The notes under the pieces: generated by a model
What the model saw: the letters and a program-made list of their open reading frames with translations, nothing else
What the model was told of the DNA's origin: nothing
Database searches by the model: none
From: Candidatus Cardinium hertigii
GTDB taxonomy: Bacteria > Bacteroidota > Bacteroidia > Cytophagales > Amoebophilaceae
Length of the DNA stretch: 64,000 bases
Assembly: GCF_003176915.1 (NCBI RefSeq)
Contig: NZ_CP029619.1
Coordinates: 558,001 to 622,000, forward strand
Direction: 5' to 3'
Program-made: the position numbers and the translations under genes
In this document: positions 47,584 through 57,180 of the stretch, piece after piece
Layout of the letters: each line of letters opens with the position of its first letter
Position numbering within the stretch: the first letter of the stretch is position 1

Positions 47584-48348
47584 ATGCTTTTAATGGAAAC
47601 AGCATGGCATATGAACATCAGCACAACGGTTTCACTTAGAGTCCAAGATTGGGCCATGGCAGATCGACCAAGAGAAAAGCTACTGCAAAAGGGAATCGCC
47701 TCTTTAACCGATGCAGAGCTTCTAGCGGTGCTCATAGGGTCTGGTACACGCCATATGAATGTAATCTTATTGGCACAGCATATCCTTAAAGCCAATGGCA
47801 ATAGTTTGCATGAGTTAGCCAAGCGTTCTGTACAGGAGCTTCAACGCTTTAAAGGCATCGGAGAAGCTAAAGCAATTACTATTGTTTGTGCCATGGAATT
47901 AACACGTAGACGTATTCCTACAACCAACCATAAAAAGAGCATTGTAAGCAATTCCCTACAAGCCTATACGCTGCTGCAACCAGATCTAACCGATAAACTT
48001 GCAGAAGAATGCTGGATTCTGCTGCTTAATAGAGCTAACTATCTGATCAAAAAAATCAAGATTAGCAGCGGTGGTATGAACGCAACAATAGTAGATCCTA
48101 AGCTTATCTTTAAGTTGGTATTGGAACATCAAGCGGCTTCCCTAATATTAGCACATAACCACCCCTCTGGGAATCCTATGCCCAGCATTACAGATATTCA
48201 ATTAACCCAACGTCTTTTAGAAGCTGGTAAACTGCTAGATGTGGATATTATAGATCATATCATATTTACAGATAATACCTATTTTAGTCTTGCAGACCAG
48301 GGCATGCTAAAAAAATTTCCATTAGAAAAGAGCCCAAAAAGAAAATAA
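47584..48348 (+). CDS. radC: RadC-family JAB/MPN protein
   Basis: 254 residues. The N-terminal helix-hairpin-helix region (LTDAELLAVLIGSG, LQRFKGIGEAKAITI) is followed by the JAMM motif SLILAHNHPSGNPMPS...D, which binds zinc in MPN proteins. The start is uncertain: ATG at 47584, or a later one such as M10. Despite the name, the biological role of RadC is not established. It may share a transcript with rpsT. Confidence 0.93.
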   Translation: MLLMETAWHMNISTTVSLRVQDWAMADRPREKLLQKGIASLTDAELLAVLIGSGTRHMNVILLAQHILKANGNSLHELAKRSVQELQRFKGIGEAKAITIVCAMELTRRRIPTTNHKKSIVSNSLQAYTLLQPDLTDKLAEECWILLLNRANYLIKKIKISSGGMNATIVDPKLIFKLVLEHQAASLILAHNHPSGNPMPSITDIQLTQRLLEAGKLLDVDIIDHIIFTDNTYFSLADQGMLKKFPLEKSPKRK

Positions 48349-48351
48349 AAC

Positions 48352-48486
48352 ATGCTTTATAAGCCATACAAGCCTCTGCCTAATAGTAAAGGCTCTAAAA
48401 GCTTCCCTAGACTAACTGGTTTTACTGCTTTGATCGGGCTTTCCTCTGCAGTGGGAGGTGCGTATTTTCATTGCCTATTTTCATAA
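48352..48486 (+). CDS. Possible 44-residue membrane peptide
   Basis: ATG four bases after the radC stop; the protein reads MLYKPYKPLPNSKGSKSF and then a hydrophobic stretch, LTGFTALIGLSSAVGGAYF. It would be a tail-anchored single-span peptide with a basic front. The end overlaps rnhA by 19 bases on the other strand. It could be real or a chance frame; I recognise no homologue. Confidence 0.3.
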   Translation: MLYKPYKPLPNSKGSKSFPRLTGFTALIGLSSAVGGAYFHCLFS

Positions 48487-48917
48487 TAGGCATCTATCAA
48501 GAGATTCTGGTAACTACTAGCCAAAGCTAACGTGTCACAGCGCTCATTTTCTTGATGGCCTGAATGCCCCTTTAACCAGCATAAACGCACACGATGTTTT
48601 TGATATACCAACCAAAAACGTTTCCATAAATCTGCGTTTTTTTTCCCTTTAAAGTCTTTTTTTAGCCAAACTTGAAGCCATCCTTTTTCAACTGGTTGCA
48701 ACACATACTTAGAATCACAATAGATGGTCACCTCTTGTCCATCCGCTTTCAAAGCCTCTAATCCTATGATCACGCCCAATAATTCCATGCGGTTATTGGT
48801 TGTTCTTCTATATCCTTGCGATAATTCTTTTGTATAATGGCCATATTTCAGGATAACACCATACCCACCAGGCCCTGGATTGCCCCTAGAAGAACCATCC
48901 GTATAAATATGAATCAT
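48468..48917 (-). CDS. rnhA: Ribonuclease HI
   Basis: 149 residues. The catalytic acids are all present: IYTDGSSRGNPGPGGYG (D), MELLGVIIGLEAL (E), TIYCDSKYVLQ (D) and ENERCDTLALA (D). The basic handle region includes LKKDFKGKKNADLWKRF. It degrades RNA in RNA/DNA hybrids, complementing RNase HII in this window. It lies 34 bases downstream of the large lipoprotein gene on the same strand. Confidence 0.97.
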   Translation of the reverse strand: MIHIYTDGSSRGNPGPGGYGVILKYGHYTKELSQGYRRTTNNRMELLGVIIGLEALKADGQEVTIYCDSKYVLQPVEKGWLQVWLKKDFKGKKNADLWKRFWLVYQKHRVRLCWLKGHSGHQENERCDTLALASSYQNLLIDAYYENRQ

Positions 48918-48951
48918 CTGTAACCAACTAAAGCAAAAATGACTGCTAATC

Positions 48952-50706
48952 CTAGCATTTTAAATCAATACCTTGTAAGTCCCATTTTTCTATAACGGTA
49001 ATAGCTGAATCATAAAAAGTCACAGGATTAGGCTCAATATTTTTACGAATATCACCAGGGGACCATTCCGTTTCTCCTGCATTCAGTACCCGAACACGTA
49101 CGTTATACACACCAGGCGGTACCAAGGTAAATTTATATTCTTTCTTATCCCGAATAGAATCTAAAACCTGACCACTCTCAGAATGGACCAATTCAATAAT
49201 AAAATGAGGGAACGCAGTAGTTACACTACCTGCAATCGTACCTGTTTCTTCTGCTTGCCTAAATGGATATTCTAAACTTATTTTTTTATTTTTGGTATGA
49301 TCAAATGCAATACAACTACCCGCTTCCAACTGAAGTGTAACGATCCTTGATGCAATTTTACTTTTATTGTCCGTTTCTTTAGTAGGAACGATACATTTTA
49401 ACATTTCTTCTTCTGAGAAATTTTTCTTTATCGTAAGCTTGCTTTTATCTGTATTCCACACTAGCTCTTCCTCCTTAAGTGGAATTTTATACTGATCCTT
49501 ACATTCAAAATAAACCAATGTTCGATCAAACGTTTGTATTGGCTTGTTGAAGGTAATCGACTCTGTAAACGCAGGCAATATAGAAGGCAGTAAGCGCGGC
49601 GCTACACTACAGAATAAATCTTTTTTATCCAAGGTACCTTCCTTAAAATAGAGGGATATTTCCTCCTCTAATAGCGTATGTAACGCATCTTCAACAACTA
49701 TTTTAATAGGAAAAGGTTCGCCTGCTAAGCAATGCAACGTATTAAATACTATAATGGTTTCAGGTGATTTTTCTGAAATAAGGCTATACAATGGACGCTC
49801 CTTTTTAACTAGCATGGTTTGCAATGGTAGAAGCTGGTACTTTGTTATAGCTTTATTAAAAATTATTTCACAAAATCCCTTTTGTGGAACAACGCGTATA
49901 TGCTTCAAATCACGCACATCTGATTCTATAAGCGGAACTACAATAGCTTCCTGTGAATTATTTAAATCAATTGGATCTTTCAAAAATCCATATTTTTCTT
50001 TTTCGCAATCTATTTGATAATTATTAACCGACCCTGTAACCGCACGTAAATAATAACGACCCAAACGTATATGGTTAAGGGTAAAGTAGCCATCTTTATC
50101 TGTTTCAGTATAATAATCTGGTATACACTTTTCTTTATCATAACCTGGATCTTTCTTTCCTTTTTGCCACTCCTTAGGATCTCGTTCTGCATTATAGAAA
50201 TAGACATTTACATTTTCTACTGGTTTATTCGTTAATAATGCTTTAACCTGCCCTTTAGCAGTAATAGAATCTATAAAAGCACCCGTGCTAAAGGTTACGG
50301 ATGCATGCAATGGTTTGGGTTTAGTCCCTTCATGCCTATCTTTCACTACATTATGCAAATGAAAAGCATACGTTGTATCTGCTTTTAAAGGTGCATGAAG
50401 CTTAAGTTCTAAGGTCTTCCCCTTGACAGCATAGCTATAAGGAGGCTTATTGTTAGGCTTATCCAATGTAGGCATCACAATCAAATTCTTATATACATGC
50501 TCTACTGCAATCTTTTTATCAAAAGTAAAGCGCAACTTAGGACCCTTAAAGTTTAAAGCACCTTCTCCTGGAAAAGACCGAATAAGCTTAGGGGGCGTTT
50601 GGTCAGGCGGCCCTCCTTCTGGTGTTTTAACCTCCACACAAGCTGTAAGCGGCATTAACCAAGCAATAATACACCAAAGTAACAAACGCCTAAACATAAC
50701 ATTCAA
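48952..50706 (-). CDS. Ig-like (Big_5-type) domain lipoprotein
   Basis: 584 residues. A signal peptide ends in the lipobox PLTAC (C23), then EGGPPDQTPPKLIRSFPGEG, the usual start of Bacteroidetes lipoproteins with a bacterial Ig-like domain (LRFTFDKKIAVEHVYKNLIV, then a TTYAFHLHNVVKD strand). A carboxypeptidase-regulatory-like fold appears at ~residues 145-230 (GYFTLNHIRLGRYYLRAV) and a second at the C-terminus (GSVTTAFPHFIIEL...VPPGVYNVRVRVLN). It is probably an outer-membrane-anchored structural protein. The function is unknown. It is followed by rnhA. Confidence 0.8.
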   Translation of the reverse strand: MNVMFRRLLLWCIIAWLMPLTACVEVKTPEGGPPDQTPPKLIRSFPGEGALNFKGPKLRFTFDKKIAVEHVYKNLIVMPTLDKPNNKPPYSYAVKGKTLELKLHAPLKADTTYAFHLHNVVKDRHEGTKPKPLHASVTFSTGAFIDSITAKGQVKALLTNKPVENVNVYFYNAERDPKEWQKGKKDPGYDKEKCIPDYYTETDKDGYFTLNHIRLGRYYLRAVTGSVNNYQIDCEKEKYGFLKDPIDLNNSQEAIVVPLIESDVRDLKHIRVVPQKGFCEIIFNKAITKYQLLPLQTMLVKKERPLYSLISEKSPETIIVFNTLHCLAGEPFPIKIVVEDALHTLLEEEISLYFKEGTLDKKDLFCSVAPRLLPSILPAFTESITFNKPIQTFDRTLVYFECKDQYKIPLKEEELVWNTDKSKLTIKKNFSEEEMLKCIVPTKETDNKSKIASRIVTLQLEAGSCIAFDHTKNKKISLEYPFRQAEETGTIAGSVTTAFPHFIIELVHSESGQVLDSIRDKKEYKFTLVPPGVYNVRVRVLNAGETEWSPGDIRKNIEPNPVTFYDSAITVIEKWDLQGIDLKC

Positions 50707-50773
50707 ATGGAAACAATAGCTTCATGCAGATGGCATACCCATCCTGCCTTACTACGAGAACCTATATATATAG

Positions 50774-50847
50774 TGGAGAATGGGGGAGTCGAACCCCCGA
50801 CCTTCTCGATGCCATCGAGACGCTCTAGCCAGCTGAGCTAATCCCCC
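50774..50847 (-). tRNA. tRNA-Ala (anticodon GGC)
   Basis: 74 bases on the minus strand. Acceptor GGGGGAT/ATTCTCC with two G-T pairs, D-stem GCTC/GAGC, anticodon stem TCTCG/CGAGA with loop ATGGCAT, T-stem GGGGG/CCCCC. Anticodon GGC reads GCC/GCT. Confidence 0.93.
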
Positions 50848-50903
50848 TCTAAATGTTTACAATGATACTACTATATTAATAATAAATCAAACCAATGAAA
50901 AGC

Positions 50904-52388
50904 TTACAACTGCAATAATAATGATTTAATACTGGTTTTATTGTGCAAAAAATCAGCTACCGCAGCAGCATCCATACGATGCTGTTCCCTAGAATCCCTT
51001 GCCCGTATGGTAACGGTATCATCTTCTAACGTTTGATAATCAACTGTAATACAGTAAGGTGTTCCGATAAGATCTTGCCTCGTATACCGCCTACCAATGG
51101 ATTGCGTAGCTTCATATCCAACTGCAAAGTCACATTTCAAGTGATTCCATAATTTTAAAGCTTTCGTTTCTAGGCCATCCTTCTTTACTAAGGGTAAGAC
51201 AGCTGCTTTAATAGGAGCTAACGGAGGTGGGAATTTTAAATAAGTTCTTGCCTTACAGCCATCTGTTGTCTCTTTTTCCTGTGTGAAAGCATTACTTAAC
51301 AGCATTAATATCAGTCGATCAAGACCTACTGATGTTTCTATAACATAAGGTATATAACTTTTATTTAGCTCAGGATCAAAATATTCTATCTTTTTTCTGG
51401 CATAATGGGCATGATTCCTTAGATCAAAATCTGTTCTAGAATGGATCCCTTCTACTTCCTTAGATCCAAATGGAAAGGCATATTCGATATCCACCGCAGC
51501 GGTTGCATAATGAGCTAGTTGCTGATGTGGGTGAAAGCGCAATTTATCGTCAGAGATACCTAAGACATTATACCAAACCTTCCGTCTTGCTTGCCAATAA
51601 TCAAACCATGTTTGTTCTGTTCCAGGTGGAACAAAAAATTGCATTTCCATTTGCTCAAATTCACGCATGCGGAAAATAAACTGACGCGCTACAATTTCAT
51701 TCCGGAAAGCTTTCCCTATTTGTGCAATGCCAAAAGGAATTTGCATACGGGCTGATTTTTGTACATTCAAAAAATTAACAAAGATTCCTTGTGCTGTTTC
51801 CGGCCGTAAATACAACGTTGTAGCATCTTCTTGCGCCCCAACCTGGGTGGCAAACATTAAATTAAATTGACGTACGGCTGTCCAATTGGCCGTTTTTGCA
51901 AGCGGACATACAATTGCAAATTCTTGCATCAATGCATCTATGCCAGCTAAATCACCTAATGCTAAGTAATTTCCCATTGCTTCTAGCAGCTTCTTTGCTT
52001 GCGTAGGTTGACCCTGACTAACCAGCTGAGCGGCATGCGCCTCTATCAACCAATCTACCCGGTAGCGTTTTTGGGAATCCTTGTTATCAACCATTGGGTC
52101 CGTGAATCCATCTAAATGACCAGAAGCTTTCCAAGTAGTAGGATGCATCATAATAGCAGCATCAATGCCAACTATATTTTCCTGCAACTGGGTCATACTT
52201 TTCCACCAGAATTCCTGAACATTCCGCTTCAAGGCTGTCCCATAGGGACCATAATCATAAGTAGCCTGTAATCCTTCATAAATAGCACTAGATGGATAGA
52301 TAAAGCCGTAGGCATAAGCATGGGAAACAACGGCTTTAAACATATGATGGGATGCATTAGCTGAAAGGCTATCTTCTACAAAGGACAT
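50904..52388 (-). CDS. glyS: Glycyl-tRNA synthetase (single-chain alpha2 type)
   Basis: 494 residues. Class II motif 2 is FRNEIVARQFIFRMREFEQM and motif 3 lies in IETSVGLDRLILMLL. The C-terminal anticodon-binding domain has KCDFAVGYEATQSIGRRYTRQD and ITVDYQTLEDDTVTIRARD. This is the eukaryote/archaea-like homodimeric enzyme used by Bacteroidetes, not the GlyQ/GlyS tetramer. It charges tRNA-Gly. tRNA-Ala lies just downstream on the same strand. Confidence 0.96.
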   Translation of the reverse strand: MSFVEDSLSANASHHMFKAVVSHAYAYGFIYPSSAIYEGLQATYDYGPYGTALKRNVQEFWWKSMTQLQENIVGIDAAIMMHPTTWKASGHLDGFTDPMVDNKDSQKRYRVDWLIEAHAAQLVSQGQPTQAKKLLEAMGNYLALGDLAGIDALMQEFAIVCPLAKTANWTAVRQFNLMFATQVGAQEDATTLYLRPETAQGIFVNFLNVQKSARMQIPFGIAQIGKAFRNEIVARQFIFRMREFEQMEMQFFVPPGTEQTWFDYWQARRKVWYNVLGISDDKLRFHPHQQLAHYATAAVDIEYAFPFGSKEVEGIHSRTDFDLRNHAHYARKKIEYFDPELNKSYIPYVIETSVGLDRLILMLLSNAFTQEKETTDGCKARTYLKFPPPLAPIKAAVLPLVKKDGLETKALKLWNHLKCDFAVGYEATQSIGRRYTRQDLIGTPYCITVDYQTLEDDTVTIRARDSREQHRMDAAAVADFLHNKTSIKSLLLQL

Positions 52389-53008
52389 TTGAACAGATAA
52401 ATTTATACATGACGAAAATTAGGTACATTGTATTTTGTACCAAATCCAACCGATACACTCAAAAATAGTTTCGCTCTAGTAGAAACTGGGTCAAACCCCA
52501 CTTTTTTTGTACCCAATGATTTCCATTCTTCTTGTTTTTCTTCTGGTAACTTAGCATCGCTATACTATACCAAAGCTTTTATACAAATATAATCTTTTTC
52601 TTTATCTACTAAGAGAGCCAATAAGCCCAAAAATTGGTTTGTCCTACTTGCTTGCAGCTTCTTTTCCCTTGGAGCACATCCATAGACGCTATGTAAACTA
52701 CGATCAAAACCAGATGCATTTATATAAGCAATATTTCCAATTGTATATAACGTATGATTTTGTATAAGTTTAAAATAATTATATAAAATAGTATTAGTAG
52801 AGAAATAAATATATAAAAAGCATTAAGCAACATAATACAAAGTATGAAATTATTAACATGTTTAGTGTTATCACTATTGTACTAGTAAATGAATAGGTTT
52901 ATTTTATTTATTTTATCGTCCAAACAATTAAACAATCATCTCATGTTCCGTTCACGCACTGTTTTTATTTGAAAGGCCCATAGGATATTATTTTTGGGGT
53001 ATATTTTT
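52389..53008. other. Intergenic region with possible gene remnant
   Basis: 620 bases. On the minus strand, fragments such as GFDPVSTRAKLFLSVSVGFG (near 52430-52500) and SRTNQFLGLLALLVDKEKDY (near 52590-52650) look coding but sit in separate frames. This suggests a decayed hypothetical gene upstream of glyS. The part from 52740 on is plain AT-rich sequence. Confidence 0.35.
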
Positions 53009-53320
53009 ATGCTTATTTGTAGCTTTAATAAGCAAATAGAACAAACTCCTTCTTTACATGAGGCAGCATATGAAGGCAAGCTAGATTGTCTCACGGCTTT
53101 AATTAAAGGAGGGGCTGATGTAAACCTAAAAGATAAAGATGGAGCGGCTCCTTTACATCTGGCAGCACAAGAAGGCAAACTAGATTGTCTCACGGCTTTA
53201 ATTAAAGGAGGGGCCAATGTAAACCAGAGAGATAAGGATGGACGAGCTCCTTTAGATCTGGCAATACAAATGAAACGTTTAGCGTGTATTGATAGACTAC
53301 AGGCTAATGGAGGAGAGTAG
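53009..53320 (+). CDS. Short ankyrin-repeat protein
   Basis: 103 residues from ATG at 53009; a TTG at 52994 would add five. Two full 33-residue ankyrin repeats and a partial third are visible: LHEAAYEGKLDCLTALIKGG, then APLHLAAQEGKLDCLTALIK, then APLDLAIQMK. The first two repeats are nearly identical in DNA over ~50 bases, spaced 99 bases, which indicates recent duplication. Ankyrin proteins bind other proteins and in symbionts often act on host factors; that is inference. The short N-terminus (MLICSFNKQ) is not a clear signal peptide. The 3' end overlaps pckA by 17 bases, convergent. Confidence 0.8.
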   Translation: MLICSFNKQIEQTPSLHEAAYEGKLDCLTALIKGGADVNLKDKDGAAPLHLAAQEGKLDCLTALIKGGANVNQRDKDGRAPLDLAIQMKRLACIDRLQANGGE

Positions 53321-54860
53321 GAGCTGCTGCTTGTACAGCAGCTTCAAGATGAAAGCGTGCTGCATTTTCCCAAAAGCGTGTAATGAGCGCTTTGGCTTTA
53401 GCTTGATAAAGCAGCTTATCTTGCCAATTCTTTCTAGGATCCAATATAGCTGAATCAATGGCTGGTAAAGCGGTAGGGATAGCCAAGTTAAAGCCTGGCA
53501 AGCAGTCATAAGTGACTTCTTTTAGTAGACCACTTACAATAGCCTGGATAAGGGTACGCGTAAGTTCAATAGGGAATCGATATCCCCCTGCACCATAGCT
53601 ACCAGCTGTCCATCCTGTATTAACCAAATAAACCGTTGCACCACTTTCCTTTAGGCGTTCCCTAAATAAATGGAGGTATGTTTCTACAGGCCTAATCAAA
53701 AAAGGAGCGCCAAAACAGCTACTAAAAGTAGCTTGAATGCGCTGTTTTTGCCCTACTTCTGTACTACCTACCAAGGCTGTATAACCGCTTAAAAAATAAT
53801 AAGCTGCTTGTTCTTCCGTTAAACGGGCTACAGGCGGTAATACCCCATAAAGATCACAAGTCAAAAATATAATAGATTCTGGGGAACGATTGATCCATTG
53901 TGCATGCAGCCGTTGCGTAACGAAATCAATTGGATAAGCTGCTCGGCTATTTTGGGTTAATGTAGCATCCCCATAATTAGGTTCTAAAGTATTGGGATCC
54001 AATTGTACATTTTCCATGATACTGCCATAACGAATGGCTTGCCCAATGACAGGCTCCTGATCTAAAGACAAATTAAAGCATTTAGCATAACAGCCCCCTT
54101 CGCAATTAAATACAGCTTGGTTACTCCATCCATGCTCATCATCTCCTATTAAATAACGCGTAGCATCCGAAGATAAAGCCGTTTTCCCTGTTCCAGATAA
54201 CCCAAAAAACAAAGCTACATCTCCCCCTTCCCCTACATTAGCCGCACAATGCATAGGTAAAACAGCTTGCTCGGGTAATAGATAACTTAATACGGAAAAC
54301 ATGGCTTTTTTGATTTCACCAGCATAACGGTGCCCACATAGCAATACCTTACGCGCCGTCAAGTGAATAAGCAAAGCCGCATCACTGGCTACCCCATCGC
54401 GATCTGGATCTGTAAGTAGCCCAGGTAAACTTACAATAGTCCACATTGAATTACTATCCTGTAGCTGCTTATTTTGAGGTCGAACGAATAGTTGACAAGC
54501 AAATAAAGTATGCCACGCATACTCACTAATAATGGTAATAGGTAAACTATAGGGAAAGTATGTAACCAGCTGCAAATGTGCTGCAAAACGATCTATGGTA
54601 GCAAGGTAAGCCATTGCACGTTCCCACAAGTTTTGAAAAACACTTGCTTCTATAGCTTGATGGATAGGCCCCCATGCTATTTTATCCGCTACCTCAGCCG
54701 TCTTAACAATAAATTTATCTTTAGGAGAACGTCCACTACGCTTACCTGTTGTTACGCTTAATGCACCATTGGCAGCTAGTACGCCTTCTCCACGCTGCAA
54801 AGCATGGGCAATAAGTGCCGAAACGGAAAGATCCATATAATGAACGGGACGAGATGGCAT
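53304..54860 (-). CDS. pckA: Phosphoenolpyruvate carboxykinase (ATP)
   Basis: 518 residues, normal for the ATP-dependent enzyme. SGRSPKDKFIV, the kinase-1a loop FFGLSGTGKTALSSD and LIGDDEHGWSNQAVFNCEGG with metal and substrate ligands are all intact. It interconverts oxaloacetate and PEP. In a host-dependent bacterium it may supply PEP from imported dicarboxylates or amino acids, or run in the ATP-forming direction. The end overlaps the ankyrin gene by 17 bases. Confidence 0.97.
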   Translation of the reverse strand: MPSRPVHYMDLSVSALIAHALQRGEGVLAANGALSVTTGKRSGRSPKDKFIVKTAEVADKIAWGPIHQAIEASVFQNLWERAMAYLATIDRFAAHLQLVTYFPYSLPITIISEYAWHTLFACQLFVRPQNKQLQDSNSMWTIVSLPGLLTDPDRDGVASDAALLIHLTARKVLLCGHRYAGEIKKAMFSVLSYLLPEQAVLPMHCAANVGEGGDVALFFGLSGTGKTALSSDATRYLIGDDEHGWSNQAVFNCEGGCYAKCFNLSLDQEPVIGQAIRYGSIMENVQLDPNTLEPNYGDATLTQNSRAAYPIDFVTQRLHAQWINRSPESIIFLTCDLYGVLPPVARLTEEQAAYYFLSGYTALVGSTEVGQKQRIQATFSSCFGAPFLIRPVETYLHLFRERLKESGATVYLVNTGWTAGSYGAGGYRFPIELTRTLIQAIVSGLLKEVTYDCLPGFNLAIPTALPAIDSAILDPRKNWQDKLLYQAKAKALITRFWENAARFHLEAAVQAAAPTLLH

Positions 54861-55181
54861 AAAACTCCTTTAAAAGTAAAACGTAAAATAAACCAAATGC
54901 AATATTAAACAAATAAGACAAATAACGCGCGTAATAAATTGCCCCCCAACAAGATAACTGACACGTTTTATAACCTATACTAGCAAATAGGTTGAAACCC
55001 CCTATGTAACAAATGGAATAATAGTACAGCACCATTTTGAATTTTAACCCCATAATCAAAGTAAAATTTTTGCTATTTATCGTATAATTGTAGCATACTA
55101 TGTTTTTTATGCTTCATAAGTTTTAGCTTTTTCGTTATAATATGTTATACTTGTAGTGGTCTATAATTTTACATAGCTCTT
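54861..55181. other. Intergenic region pckA-lnt
   Basis: 321 bases between divergent genes. TATACTTG near 55148 is a one-mismatch match to the second promoter box but lacks a good first box. Nothing else was recognised. Confidence 0.45.
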
Positions 55182-56867
55182 ATGCCCAATTATTTAGATG
55201 CTACTTTATCCCCCTCAGGCATAGCTTTCCTAACTAGATTCCCTACTAAGCAAACCTCCAGGCGGTATACATGGTTTTGGGTTTGCTTAAGCAGTAGTTT
55301 CTTTGGGTTAGCTTGGTGCTCTGCTTATTTTGGCTGGTTACTAGGAATAGCTATCATTCCTATGCTACTTATTATGGAAACACGCATTGCACACAAGAAG
55401 TGTACGGGATTAGGCTATGTTTTCTTAACGTTATTGTTTTGGAATACGTTAACCCTGTGGTGGCTGTATCATGCGGCTCCTTTCGCTTTTCTTTTTACAG
55501 CTTTGTATAATGTCTTCTGCCTTTTTGTCCCTTGGCTGCTGTACTACTACTTGCGTAAATGGGGTGGGCTTTATATAGGTTATATGGGCTTACTAACTGC
55601 TTGGTTGACGCTAGAATATGCTCATCTTGGCTGGAAATATTGGGAGATTACTTTCCCCTGGTTAAATCTAGGAAATGGGTTAGCGGCCATGGCTCCATGG
55701 ATTCAGTGGTATGCCTATACGGGCATATTAGGTGGCTCGCTCTGGATCTTAGGTATAAATATCTTACTTTACCATTTACTTTTTAAATCCGCTACAGCCC
55801 TTTGGCTAAAAATTACCGCCTGCTGGATACTTTTTCCCATAACAAGCAGCTTACTACTATACTATAGCTATAGCGATAGAGGTATAGCAGTGGAGGTAGT
55901 AACCGTGCAACCTAACTTTAATAGCTATACGGAAAAAGTTTGTACGTCTCCTTCCTTTGTACCCTACGCGAAACAAATAGATCGGCTGCTAACGCTTTCT
56001 AAAGGAGCCCTCTCACCCGCAACTAGCGTAATAGTTTGGCCTGAATCAGCTATTCATACTTGGCTGAACGAAGCAAGTATACCCTACTATCCTTACATGC
56101 AGCCCATATGGCAGTTGCTGCAACAACTACCTACCGTACATATTATAACAGGCGCCAGCTCTTTCTGTGAATATGGCCCAACGAAAACCACCCAAACAGC
56201 AAGAAAAATAGGGGAAACATATATTGATCTTTTCAATAGTATACTACATCTTAACAATAATAAAAAAATAGATATATACCATAAAGAAAAGAGATTACCA
56301 GGAGCAGAGTATATCCCTTATGCCCATCTTCTCCCAGAACCAGTATTAGTTTGGGTTAAACAAATGTTCGAAGATATTGGGGATATAGATCCTACGCTAG
56401 GGAAAGGAAATGGCACTAAGCTTTTTGATATAGCTCCACAAATTAAAGTTGCACCTGTAAATTGCTATGAATCTATTTATGGTGCTTTTGTAGGAGAAGC
56501 TACTAAAAAAGGAGCTACCTTACTGGCTATTTTAACGAATGATAATTGGTGGGGGGATACGCCTGTATACCATCAACATTTTCACTATAGCCGCTTATTG
56601 GCTATAGCGCACAGAAGAAGCATAGTACGTTCAGCTAATACAGGTGTTTCTGGATTTATCAATCAACGGGGTGATGTCCTAGCTGCAACCAATCGGTTGG
56701 AGGCGGCTGCTATGCAGCAACGGCTGTATGCGCATAATACGTTGACTTTTTACACCTTGCATGGCGACTATATTGGCCAAACAGCTGCATGGGCTTGCTT
56801 ATGCTTGCTGATTACCACATGCATGGCCTGTTGGTATAAAAAGAAAAGCTTACTTAACTTAAGCTGA
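55182..56867 (+). CDS. lnt: Apolipoprotein N-acyltransferase
   Basis: 561 residues. About six membrane segments come first, then a nitrilase-like domain with the catalytic triad: Glu in VIVWPESAIHTW, Lys in YHKEKRLPGAEYIPY and Cys in APVNCYESIYG. It adds the third acyl chain to lipoproteins in the inner membrane. It is slightly longer than the E. coli enzyme. It serves the lipoproteins predicted in this window, including the F-box and Ig-like proteins. A final membrane helix is present at the C-terminus. Confidence 0.95.
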   Translation: MPNYLDATLSPSGIAFLTRFPTKQTSRRYTWFWVCLSSSFFGLAWCSAYFGWLLGIAIIPMLLIMETRIAHKKCTGLGYVFLTLLFWNTLTLWWLYHAAPFAFLFTALYNVFCLFVPWLLYYYLRKWGGLYIGYMGLLTAWLTLEYAHLGWKYWEITFPWLNLGNGLAAMAPWIQWYAYTGILGGSLWILGINILLYHLLFKSATALWLKITACWILFPITSSLLLYYSYSDRGIAVEVVTVQPNFNSYTEKVCTSPSFVPYAKQIDRLLTLSKGALSPATSVIVWPESAIHTWLNEASIPYYPYMQPIWQLLQQLPTVHIITGASSFCEYGPTKTTQTARKIGETYIDLFNSILHLNNNKKIDIYHKEKRLPGAEYIPYAHLLPEPVLVWVKQMFEDIGDIDPTLGKGNGTKLFDIAPQIKVAPVNCYESIYGAFVGEATKKGATLLAILTNDNWWGDTPVYHQHFHYSRLLAIAHRRSIVRSANTGVSGFINQRGDVLAATNRLEAAAMQQRLYAHNTLTFYTLHGDYIGQTAAWACLCLLITTCMACWYKKKSLLNLS

Positions 56868-57180
56868 TACAGATTAAATTATATGGCATAGGCCATGTAA
56901 TCAATACATCAGCAAGGTATAGAAAACAATGCCTTGCATAAGACCAAAATGCCCGCATCAACAAAATACGCTTTCCACTCCTATACATTGCTTCATAAAA
57001 AGTTTGCTGCTTTTTGCAAGCTCCTTTAGGTTGTTGCTACAGTAATATAATTTACCTATTTCGAAAACATCCATTTACAGTAGATGCATTTTCTTTGGTT
57101 TCTATCCGCTCCACTTGTAGCATTCAGTTACTAGGCTGCATCGGACGCACGAACCATCGATACAAAACTATTTATACTTG
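56868..57180. other. Intergenic region lnt-amidase
   Basis: 313 bases between convergent genes. No gene and no strong terminator hairpin recognised. Confidence 0.45.
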
